Shown piece after piece: positions 43,520 to 50,734 of a stretch of 64,000 nucleotides of DNA. The position numbers and the translations under genes are program-made. The stretch spans positions 5,637,101 through 5,701,100 of the forward strand of contig NZ_CP036455.1 of NCBI RefSeq assembly GCF_004323735.1, in the 5' to 3' direction. Below the pieces are notes generated by a model, which was given only the letters and a program-made list of their open reading frames with translations, made no database searches and was not told the origin of the DNA. The DNA comes from Streptomonospora litoralis (lineage in GTDB: Bacteria; Actinomycetota; Actinomycetes; Streptosporangiales; Streptosporangiaceae). How positions within the stretch are numbered: the stretch's first letter is position 1; every line of letters begins with the position of its first letter.

Positions 43520-44038
43520 ATGAGGCTCGTCGCGCCGCCGAACAGAGCACCGGCATCGGTCAATCGCTACCTGCTGCCCTACGAACAGGACGTCGTCACC
43601 ATCCGACGGCACCCGGCGGTGCTGATCGGACCCGTCGCCGCCGTGCTGGGTGCGCTGATCTTCGCGGGCATCCTGAGCAATACCGTCATCGCGTCCAGCG
43701 CGGCCGCGCTGGCGGTGATCTGGTGGGTGTGGCTGCTGATCCTGGTCTGGTTCGTGTGGCGGGTCGCCGAGTGGTCCGTCGACTACTTCGTCATCACGTC
43801 GCAGCGCCTGCTGCTGACCCAAGGGCTAATCACCCGGCAGGTGAACATGATGCCCCTGGGCAAGGTGACCGACATGCGCTTCGAACGCTCACTCCTGGGC
43901 CGTTTCCTGGGCTACGGCACTTTCGTGATGGAGTCGGCCGGTCAGGACCAGGCGCTGAGCAGGATCAACTTCGTGCCCTACCCGGAGCAGCTCTACCTCG
44001 AAGTCGTCGGGCTGATCTTCAAGGACCCCAACGAGTGA
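43520..44038 (+). CDS. Bacterial PH-domain membrane protein (YdbS-like)
   Basis: The 172-residue protein has an N-terminal soluble strand (VNRYLLPYEQDVVTIRRHP), a double membrane hairpin (about 36-85), and a C-terminal bPH_2 domain beginning YFVITSQRLLLTQGLITRQV and containing MPLGKVTDMRFERSLLGRFL. Such proteins are widespread; their role in the envelope is not settled. It follows the 54-residue membrane peptide gene. A 34-bp palindrome lies 72 bases after its stop. Confidence 0.85.
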   Translation: MRLVAPPNRAPASVNRYLLPYEQDVVTIRRHPAVLIGPVAAVLGALIFAGILSNTVIASSAAALAVIWWVWLLILVWFVWRVAEWSVDYFVITSQRLLLTQGLITRQVNMMPLGKVTDMRFERSLLGRFLGYGTFVMESAGQDQALSRINFVPYPEQLYLEVVGLIFKDPNE

Positions 44039-44110
44039 ACTCGTGCCCGTCCGGCACGTGCCGCCGGATGCGGTGGAGCGGGCCGAAGCGCCCGCCCGGG
44101 CAACGCCGAC

Positions 44111-44144
44111 GTTGAGGGGGCGGCCGCGCGGCCGCCCCCTCAAC
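44111..44144. terminator. 34-bp perfect palindrome, likely terminator
   Basis: The arm GTTGAGGGGGCGGCCGC is followed directly by its reverse complement. It follows the PH-domain gene. Confidence 0.7.
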
Positions 44145-44451
44145 GCGTCCGCGGCCGTCTTCACCGGCCCGGCCCCCTGCCCGCGGACTCGAAGAGCGCA
44201 CCGCCGCCTGCGCGGGAGCCCGGCCGCCGGCGGAGTACCCGCCGCCCGTCGCCGCGGTGGCACGCACCGCACCCGGCAGGTCCCAGCCGATCCGAAGGGG
44301 CCGCCACGAAGCGTTTCGCGTCCACGGTCACCACCCCATGCGGCGGCCGCGCCGGACGAAGCTACCCGGGCAAGCGCCGCACACCAGGTGAGAGCGGTGG
44401 GACACGCTCCGACCGGGCCGTCCGGGCGGCCTGTTCGACAAGTGCTTCGTT

Positions 44452-44471
44452 TTGTTCACCTGTTGTTCACC
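44452..44471. promoter_or_regulatory. Two TTGTTCACC boxes, 11-base period
   Basis: TTGTTCACC occurs at 44452-44460 and 44463-44471, one helical turn apart, about 130 bases before the 84-residue protein gene. A regulator site is inferred from phasing. Confidence 0.4.
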
Positions 44472-44604
44472 TTGACCACTCCGCTCCAGCTGAGACCCCC
44501 TGTCGACCTTCGGATACAGCCGATTCACGGGAAACCCAGGTTGACTTGTCGGTAAACGAAGGGTTAACTGTAGTATTCACCGAGGCGAACAAGGGGGTGC
44601 CGAA

Positions 44605-44859
44605 ATGAACCAACCGGTGAGCCCGGCGCCGCAGACCAGCCGTACCGCTCCGATCCGCCGCCGCACTCGCAGTGCCCTACGGCGCAAGAGCACCGCGGAG
44701 AGCGCCGCCCCGGCGGCGCCCGCAGCGCCGCAGCCGCGCGAAACCGCCGAGGCGGTGAAGGCAGTCGAGGAGGTCGTCGCCTCCGACCGTCCGCTGCTGA
44801 GCTGGGTGCTCGTCACCGACGACAACGGACGAACCCGGCCGGAGGCCCACTGGGCCTGA
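44605..44859 (+). CDS. Small protein of unknown function, basic N-terminus
   Basis: The 84-residue protein has a disordered, arginine-rich N-terminus (IRRRTRSALRRKSTAE), an alanine/proline linker, and a more conserved-looking C-terminus (RPLLSWVLVTDDNGRTRPEA). GGGGGTG lies before the ATG. A strong hairpin follows the stop, so it is a single transcription unit with its own upstream repeats. No family is recognised. Confidence 0.62.
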   Translation: MNQPVSPAPQTSRTAPIRRRTRSALRRKSTAESAAPAAPAAPQPRETAEAVKAVEEVVASDRPLLSWVLVTDDNGRTRPEAHWA

Positions 44860-44877
44860 TCCGAGGGGTCATGCTTC

Positions 44878-44914
44878 GCTGAGGGTCGGCCGCGCAGCGC
44901 GGCCGACCCTCAGC
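44878..44914. terminator. Bidirectional terminator, 17-bp perfect stem
   Basis: GCTGAGGGTCGGCCGCG and its complement surround CAG, between the 84-residue protein gene and the convergent RidA gene. Confidence 0.85.
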
Positions 44915-45028
44915 GCTTCCGTCGCGCCGCGGCGCCCCGGATCGCCCCCTGGAACACCGGGGGACGAAAAGGTGAACGGAAGGTCCGGCCGCGGCTCTTC
45001 CGATGCGGAACGACCGTCCGCGGCGGCC

Positions 45029-45436
45029 TCAGTCCATGACCGCGGTGGCCTCGACCTCGACCAGGTGCTCCGGCACGTCCAGCGCCGCGACCCCCACGAG
45101 GGTCGCCGGCGGCACCGGGGTGATGCCCAGCCTCTCGGCCGCCCGAGCGACTCCCTCCATGAACAGAGGCATCTTGTCGGCGGTCCAGTCGACGACGTAG
45201 GCCCGCAGGCTCACCGCGTCGTCGAAGGAGCCGCCGACCTCGGCCAGGGCGGTGCCGATGTTGAGGTAGCACCGCTCGACCTGAGCCGCCAGATCGCCTT
45301 CGCCGACCGTGGTGCCGTCGGCGTCCCAGGCGACCTGCCCGGCGACGGAGACCAGCTTCGAGCCGGTCGCGATCGACACCTGCCGGTAAGCGCCGATCTC
45401 CGGCAGGCCGCCGGGGTTAACCAGGGTGATGGCCAT
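45029..45436 (-). CDS. RidA family protein
   Basis: The 135-residue protein is a RidA/YjgF member, a trimeric enzyme family that hydrolyses reactive enamine/imine intermediates. VSIATGSKLVSVAGQVAWDADG, the mid-protein ERCYLNIGTALAEVGGSFDD and the C-terminal PPATLVGVAALDVPEHLVEV match the fold; the segment ending VEVEATAV takes the place of the usual IEIEA motif. GAGGAGG lies ten bases before the ATG. The HxlR regulator gene diverges from it with a 150-base shared spacer. Confidence 0.88.
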   Translation of the reverse strand: MAITLVNPGGLPEIGAYRQVSIATGSKLVSVAGQVAWDADGTTVGEGDLAAQVERCYLNIGTALAEVGGSFDDAVSLRAYVVDWTADKMPLFMEGVARAAERLGITPVPPATLVGVAALDVPEHLVEVEATAVMD

Positions 45437-45586
45437 GACTGTACGCCTCCTCGTCCCATGAGCCCGCGGTCCTGTTCCCGCACGCCGGACCGCGACTCCA
45501 TTGGTCTCTTGCGGTTACTTGAGAACCGTAGGAGAGTGTGCGCTGACATGGAAGAACGCACTTTTCAGTGACTGGGGAACCCCATA

Positions 45587-45964
45587 GTGACCAAGCAGGT
45601 CAACGACTCGCCCGAGGCAGCGGATCTACGGCGCGCGGACTCCCTGGCGCGGGAGATCTTCTCCGACGTCGCCAACAAGTGGGCGCTGCTCATCATCGAG
45701 GCGCTCGGCGAGCGCACTCTGCGCTTCAGCGAACTGCGCGAGGAGGTCGAGGGCATCAGTCACAAGATGCTCACGCAGAATCTGCGCATGCTGGAACGCA
45801 ACGGTCTGGCCGAGCGGACGGTGCACCCGACCGTGCCGCCGCGGGTCGAGTACACCCTGACGCAGCCGGGCCGCGACCTGCGGGAGACGGTCGACCGCAT
45901 GTGCGAGTGGACGCACCGGCACTTCAGCCACATCGAGGACTCCCGGCAGCGCTTCGACGCCTGA
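45587..45964 (+). CDS. HxlR family transcriptional regulator
   Basis: The 125-residue winged-helix regulator has the HxlR pattern: SDVANKWALLIIEALGERTL, FSELREEVEGISHKMLTQNL (the recognition region), LERNGLAERTVHPTVPPRVE and YTLTQPGRDLRETV. No cysteine is seen at the usual sensory N-terminal position, so redox sensing is not supported. The GTG start follows GGGGAAC at a short distance. It probably controls the divergent RidA gene. The shared spacer has GGTTACTTGAGAACC, an inverted repeat, at about 45513-45527. Confidence 0.88.
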   Translation: MTKQVNDSPEAADLRRADSLAREIFSDVANKWALLIIEALGERTLRFSELREEVEGISHKMLTQNLRMLERNGLAERTVHPTVPPRVEYTLTQPGRDLRETVDRMCEWTHRHFSHIEDSRQRFDA

Positions 45965-46019
45965 GGGCCAACGCGAGACCAGGGTCGCCGATTCAGCCGT
46001 GTTCAAGAACGCCGGTCTG

Positions 46020-46620
46020 CTGTGCGGCCTTGCTGTGGCCTTGCCGGTTTTTCGGGTGGATGGGTGGTCTAAAGCGGCGGCGACGGTGGCGGATGGCTGG
46101 GCCTACGGTCACCGGGGCGAGTGCCCGCCGGTGGCGGCGGCCGACGGGGCGGCTCGGGTCCGCTGGGCGGCCTTGATGGTCTGCCGGGCGACGGGTGGAC
46201 TTGACTGAGAAGCGGCGGCGACGGTGGCGGATGGCCGGGACCGCGCCCACCGGGCCGGGTGCCCGCCGGTGGGGCGCCCGACGGGGCGGCTCGGGTCCGC
46301 TGGGCGGCCTTGATGGTCTGCCGGGTTGTAGGTGGTCTTCACTGGAAAAGCGGCGGCGAGGGCGCCAGTGGGGTCGGGCCCGCGCCCACCGGTACCGGTG
46401 CCCGCCGGTGGGGCGCCCGACGGGGGCGGCGACGGCAGGAATGGGGCCAGGCCCGCGGACGTCGGTTCGGGTGCTCGCCGGTTGGGCTGCCGACGAGGCG
46501 GCGAGGGCACCGCGGGGTGGCGCCCGCGGTCACCGGGCCGGGTGCTCGCCGGTTAGGCGCCCGACGGAGCGGCGACGACGCCGGCGGGGGCCCGGCCCGC
46601 GGTGGTCGGCGGCCGCCATG
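46020..46620 (+). repeat. Tandem repeat array, about 137-140 bp units
   Basis: CTTGATGGTCTGCCGGG recurs at 46172 and 46309 (137-base period), in units that also carry GGTGCCCGCCGGTGG, GACGGGGCGGCTCGGGTCCG and AGCGGCGGCGACGGTGGCGG. Two units are well kept and the later ones shorten and diverge. Confidence 0.75.
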
Positions 46621-47128
46621 CAGCCGGATCGGGGCCACGAGATGCACATACGTGCGGCGGCACCCGCCTCGGCGCCGCCCCGAGACGCCACCCTCGCACC
46701 GCCATTCCGCAATACGAAAAACACGCGGTGTTTTGCCCACAAATGCCCGAGTTATCAGTGGACCCACAGCCACGCCGCGACAGCGGTGGCCCACGAGGCG
46801 CACCGAATGGCGCGAAAACGCCCCCGACATCAACTTTTCGTGCGTCTCGTGGCCGCTGCGCCCGCCGAGGCCGTCCACAAAACGGGCATAGGCCCCCAAA
46901 AGTCCACCCCATCGGGCGGTGGAGCTCCCCGCGGCCGCACCCGGGCGCCACAAGCGACGCGTCGTCGCCCCCGGCCCCCGATCCGGCGCGCCACCGGGGG
47001 CGTGCGGGCATCCGCGGCCGCGCCCCGCCGCGCGGCCTCCGGCCGGTGCTGGCCCGGCAGGGGACACGGCGAGACCCAGCCGGCGCACCGGCGCCGGTAG
47101 GTCCCCTATGCCGGTCCATCCGGCGATG

Positions 47129-47181
47129 ATCGCGAACTTATGGCCGCGGAATACGCCTTCCTGCGACCATAAGTTCACGAT
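47129..47181. repeat. Imperfect 15-bp inverted repeat
   Basis: ATCGCGAACTTATGG (47129-47143) and CCATAAGTTCACGAT (47167-47181) pair with one mismatch around 23 bases, immediately before the 56-bp palindrome. Confidence 0.6.
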
Positions 47182-47198
47182 GACGGGCCAAGCCGCGC

Positions 47199-47254
47199 CG
47201 AGTCTGTCTGCAGGGCTGGATTCGGCGCCGAATCCAGCCCTGCAGACAGACTCG
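47199..47254. repeat. 56-bp perfect palindrome
   Basis: Two 28-base arms are exact reverse complements with no spacer, centred on TTCGGC|GCCGAA between 47226 and 47227. One arm on the minus strand shares GGATTCGGCGCCGAA and CAGACAGACTCGGC with the element at 14756. Confidence 0.9.
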
Positions 47255-47299
47255 ATGGCACCGGTGCCGCCCAACGCAGGGTTTTAACCAGACAGCGGC

Positions 47300-47800
47300 C
47301 GGAATCCGGTGAAAACCGCGCGTTCGATGCGCCGACCGGCCCACGGCGGCCCAACGCCGCCCCGCCGCCGGGCGCGCCACCGGCCAGCACCCGATCCGTC
47401 GACCACGGCCCCGAGCCACCGCCGACCTCGCCGCCCGTCGTTCCCCGTCAGAACACCCGCCACCCGGCAGACCAACAAGGCCGCCCAGCAGACCCGACCC
47501 GCCCCCGCCGCAACCGCCACCGGCGAGCACCCGATCCGTCGACCACGGCCCCGAGCCACCGCCGACCTCGCCGCCCGTCGTTCCCCGTCAGAACACCCGC
47601 CACCCGGCAGACCAACAAGGCCGCCCAGCAGACCCGACCCGCCCCCGCCGCAACCGCCACCGGCGGGCACCCGACCCGTCGACCGCGGGCCCAAACCACC
47701 GCCGACCTCGGCGCCCGTCGTTCCCCGTCAGAACACCCGCCACCCGGCAGACCAACAAGGCCGCCCAGCGGATCCGAGCCGCACGGCCCGACCGCCCATG
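47300..47800 (-). repeat. Tandem repeat array, exact 140-bp period
   Basis: CGTCAGAACACCCGCC recurs at 47446, 47586 and 47726. The first two full units are identical over essentially their whole length. Read on the minus strand the units match those at 46.0-46.6 kb, so the two arrays are inverted relative to each other. Confidence 0.85.
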
Positions 47801-48054
47801 GGAGGCCGGACCGATCCAGCACTTCTGAAACACGGCTAAGCCGAAAGAGCGGCATCGCCGCTCGCTCGGCTATCGATTTGTCGACAAATCGGCTCCATGC
47901 AACCGCTCTGAAGGCACATAGTCGTCCGCCTCCGTCGTGCGTCGTGCGTCGTGGGTCGTGCGAACGGAGCGTCGCCCGAATCCGTCGGAGGGCTCCGCTA
48001 ACCTGCGGTCATCCGCGTCCCGCGACGCCGTGCCGCGAGGAAGGTGCAGAACCC

Positions 48055-48594
48055 ATGGCCACGATGCTGTACTCGGCGACGATGTCCCTCGACGGGTTCA
48101 TCGCCGGCCCCGGGGGCGACATGTCCTGGCTGACCCCGTACCTGGGGCCCGACCCGACCATGGAGGGCCTCGTCCACCGGATCGGCGCCCTGCTCGTCGG
48201 CAACCGGACCTTCGGTGGCGACGACCCGAACAGGGGCACCGAGAACGAAGGCGCGTTCGGCGGCCAGTGGAGCGGCCCGACCTTCGTGCTCACCCACGCC
48301 CCGCCCGCGGAGCCGGTTTCCGGGGTGTCCTTCGTGGGTGATCTGGAGAGCGGGGTCGCCGCAGCGAAGGAGGCCGCCGGGGAGAAGTACGTCAACATCC
48401 TCGGCGCCGACGTCGCACGCCAGTGCCTGGAGGCCGGCCTGCTCGACGAGGTGCTGGTGGGCATCGTGCCCGTCATGCTCGGCGACGGCGTCCGGCTGTT
48501 CGACCATCCCGGCGGCACCGGCATCCGGTTGGAGCGCATCTGCCTGACCCACGCTCCGCTGGCGACCGACCTCTGGCTGCGGGTGGTCCGCTGA
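48055..48594 (+). CDS. Dihydrofolate reductase family protein (RibD C-terminal type)
   Basis: The 179-residue protein has the RibD_C pattern: LYSATMSLDGFIAGPGGDMS, ALLVGNRTFGGDDPN, a WSGPTFVLTH strand, YVNILGADVARQCLEAGLLD and the nucleotide-loop-type IVPVMLGDGVRLF. It is expected to be an NAD(P)H-dependent reductase of unknown substrate. The ATG at 48055 has GGAAGGTGC upstream. It borders the repeat island and has no partner genes. It is distinct in sequence from the member at 36936. Confidence 0.88.
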   Translation: MATMLYSATMSLDGFIAGPGGDMSWLTPYLGPDPTMEGLVHRIGALLVGNRTFGGDDPNRGTENEGAFGGQWSGPTFVLTHAPPAEPVSGVSFVGDLESGVAAAKEAAGEKYVNILGADVARQCLEAGLLDEVLVGIVPVMLGDGVRLFDHPGGTGIRLERICLTHAPLATDLWLRVVR

Positions 48595-48786
48595 CCCCGG
48601 CTATCGGGCCCGGTCGGCTGGTCGACGGGTCGCGCTGTCGACATGGCGGCGAGTCGACGAACCGGCGAATCGCCGACCCGGAACGGCGGGCTAACTGGCG
48701 CGGTAGCCGCGGGTTTTCCGCGTGCGCGGACAAGGTCCGCCGACAGCCCGCGCTCGGGGTGCGGCGCCGGGTCGAGCGGCGAGGCG

Positions 48787-49320
48787 TCAGTCGTCCTGCT
48801 CCGCGCGGGCCTTGATACCGCGCAAGGTGATCTCCATGCCGGTCCGCAGTTCGTCCAACCGGCCGACCACCAACTGCTCCTCCAGGTCGGGCATGCGGTC
48901 GATCGCGGCGGTAAGCCCGGAGCGGCCCGGTCCCAGACGCGCCGACTGGCGCAGCAGCGTGCCGCCGTCCGACCGGGGTTCGAGAGTGTAGCGCCATGTC
49001 GCCATGGGGCGGTCGGGATCGTCGGCGGGCGGGCCGAACCGCCCGTCGGCGTCCAGCACGACCCAGCCGAACGCGTGCTCCGGCTCGAACTCGACGATTT
49101 GGACGACGGTCCGCCACTCGCCGAGGCGCCGGCTGCGGTTGTGCCCCGCGAAGCGCGCCCCGACCGCCGGCTCCGTCGCGCCGTCGAGCCACTCCACCCG
49201 CATCAGCTCCGGACTGTGCAGCGCGGGCGCCGCGATGTCGGCCACGACCGCCCACACCCGCGCCGCCCCGGCGCCGATGCCCACCTCGGAGGACACCCGC
49301 GGCCCGTCCGCGAAACGCAT
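48787..49320 (-). CDS. SRPBCC (START-like) family protein
   Basis: The 177-residue protein has the polyketide-cyclase/START-like ligand-pocket fold: EVGIGAGAARVWAVVADIAA at the start, a strand with GARFAGHNRS, FEPEHAFGWVVLDAD in the middle and a long C-terminal helix (GLTAAIDRMPDLEEQLVVGR). The family binds or modifies hydrophobic small molecules; no catalytic residue can be assigned. The ATG at 49320 fits the conserved start. It diverges from the pentapeptide-repeat gene. Confidence 0.82.
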   Translation of the reverse strand: MRFADGPRVSSEVGIGAGAARVWAVVADIAAPALHSPELMRVEWLDGATEPAVGARFAGHNRSRRLGEWRTVVQIVEFEPEHAFGWVVLDADGRFGPPADDPDRPMATWRYTLEPRSDGGTLLRQSARLGPGRSGLTAAIDRMPDLEEQLVVGRLDELRTGMEITLRGIKARAEQDD

Positions 49321-49476
49321 GCCCGCTCCTCACCCCTAAATCCCGAACCCAGCGTCCTGCTCTGGCTGCCCAGTCTGCCGGAGGGCGCATAAACAGGTGG
49401 CGAGCGGTCTACACTCGATGCGGCCGCCTCCGGCCACGGTCGATCGCGATCTCCCGACCCCTTCTAACGTGTCCCC

Positions 49477-50688
49477 ATGGCCAGGAAGCCGTCCAGACAC
49501 ATGCAGACGCCGTCCACTGGCGACCGCAGACTCGCCGTCGTGATCGCGGCGGGATGGGGCGCCGCGACCGTACTGGTCCTCGTGCTGTGCGGCCTCGCCT
49601 GGTTGGCTTTGGGTATGCCCCGCTGGCAATCGGAACCTATTGTGACGCCGCGTCAGGCGGGTGAGATCCTGCGAATGGCTTTCGCCGTGGTTGCCGGCCT
49701 TGGCGGGGTCGCACTGCTCGTAATCGCCTACCGACGTCAGCGCACCACAGAGAACGGCGAGCAACGCGAGAACACACGGATGTTCACCGATCGGTTCACC
49801 ACAGCCGCGGGGCAACTCGGCGACCCTCAGCCCGCGGTTCGGCTGGCGGGCGTGCATGCACTGACTCACCTGGCCGACGACGCCCCCGCCAACTCACGGG
49901 TACTTCGACAGATGTGCATCGACGTGCTCTGCGCCTACTTCCGCATGCCGATGGAGGAGGCTCCGCAGGATCCGCCCTCCGGGGCAACACCGGAGGAATT
50001 GAAGGCTCACCATGCTGAACAACTAACCGCTAGGTCGATGCGCGAAATCCGCGCCACCATTATGCGCGTCATCGCCGACCACCTGCGCAAGGGCATCGGC
50101 GATCCTTCCGCTTGGCACGGGTACGACTTGGACTTCCGTGGCTCTGCGGTCGAGCACTGCGACTTCAGCGGCGCCTTGTTCATCGGCGGCCGCATCTCCT
50201 TCGCGGGAGCCGGATTCCAACTTCGCGGCCTCGGTTCGCCCGAGACTCCGTTCGGGGCGGAGCTTTCGTTTGCGGGGGCGAGGTTCGCTGGAGCATACGT
50301 CGACTTCAGCGGAGCGGGGTTCCACGGCGGCCGCCTTTCCTTCGCTGGAGCAGCCTTCGACCAAGGGGAAGTCTCCTTCGCAGGTGCTGGGTTCAGGCAG
50401 GTGCAAGCTTCCTTCGCTGGAGCCATGTTCGACGGAGGAAGGCTGGATTTCGACGGCGCGGGTTTCTCAGCATGCGAGATGTCGTTCGCCGGCGCCGAAA
50501 TCACGTCTGGTGCGCCTTCCGCTGACGGGGCTGGCTTCAGCCACTGCAAGCTGGACTTCGTCGACGTGGTATCCGCGGCTTCGGCGGTGCTGCTGCAGGG
50601 TGCAAGCTTCGCTGACTGCGAAATACGCCTGGCCGATGACGCGAAAGGTACTGACAGCGGCTCCGGGAACGAGCAGCACATCCGATAG
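49477..50688 (+). CDS. Pentapeptide-repeat membrane protein
   Basis: The 403-residue protein has two N-terminal membrane helices (about 20-45 and 65-85), a cytosolic helical region (about 95-200; TDRFTTAAGQLGDPQPAVRL is typical of actinobacterial members), and a C-terminal repeat part (about 205-385) of phenylalanine/alanine-glycine pentapeptides such as SFAGA, DFSGA, AGFHG and LSFAG, which should form a four-sided beta-helix. Its target is unknown. Codon use is less GC-biased than its neighbours, especially in the repeat part. It ends just before dnaB, convergent with it. Confidence 0.85.
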   Translation: MARKPSRHMQTPSTGDRRLAVVIAAGWGAATVLVLVLCGLAWLALGMPRWQSEPIVTPRQAGEILRMAFAVVAGLGGVALLVIAYRRQRTTENGEQRENTRMFTDRFTTAAGQLGDPQPAVRLAGVHALTHLADDAPANSRVLRQMCIDVLCAYFRMPMEEAPQDPPSGATPEELKAHHAEQLTARSMREIRATIMRVIADHLRKGIGDPSAWHGYDLDFRGSAVEHCDFSGALFIGGRISFAGAGFQLRGLGSPETPFGAELSFAGARFAGAYVDFSGAGFHGGRLSFAGAAFDQGEVSFAGAGFRQVQASFAGAMFDGGRLDFDGAGFSACEMSFAGAEITSGAPSADGAGFSHCKLDFVDVVSAASAVLLQGASFADCEIRLADDAKGTDSGSGNEQHIR

Positions 50689-50734
50689 CGGCGGTGCCGC
50701 GGGATCGGCGTGCGAATCGCGCCATGTCGACGAA

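Larger units (their letters stand above)
44039..44604. other. Gene-free spacer with terminator and phased repeats
   Basis: Contains the palindrome at 44111-44144 and TTGTTCACC boxes at 44452-44471. The last 60 bases are AT-richer (GGTTGACTTGTCGG and TTAACTGTAGTATTC) and probably hold the promoter of the 84-residue protein gene. Confidence 0.5.
45965..48054. other. 2.1-kb gene-free repeat island
   Basis: No gene is supported. It holds plus-oriented repeat units (46020-46620), a lower-repeat core with two inverted repeats (47129-47254), minus-oriented units (47300-47800) and the 18-bp palindrome CGATTTGTCGACAAATCG (47874-47891). Frames crossing it have the composition of GC-rich noise. Confidence 0.6.

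Noticed and set aside
46020-47800. CRISPR array
   Set aside because: Repeat units are about 140 bp and contiguous, with no short repeats separated by unique spacers and no cas genes.
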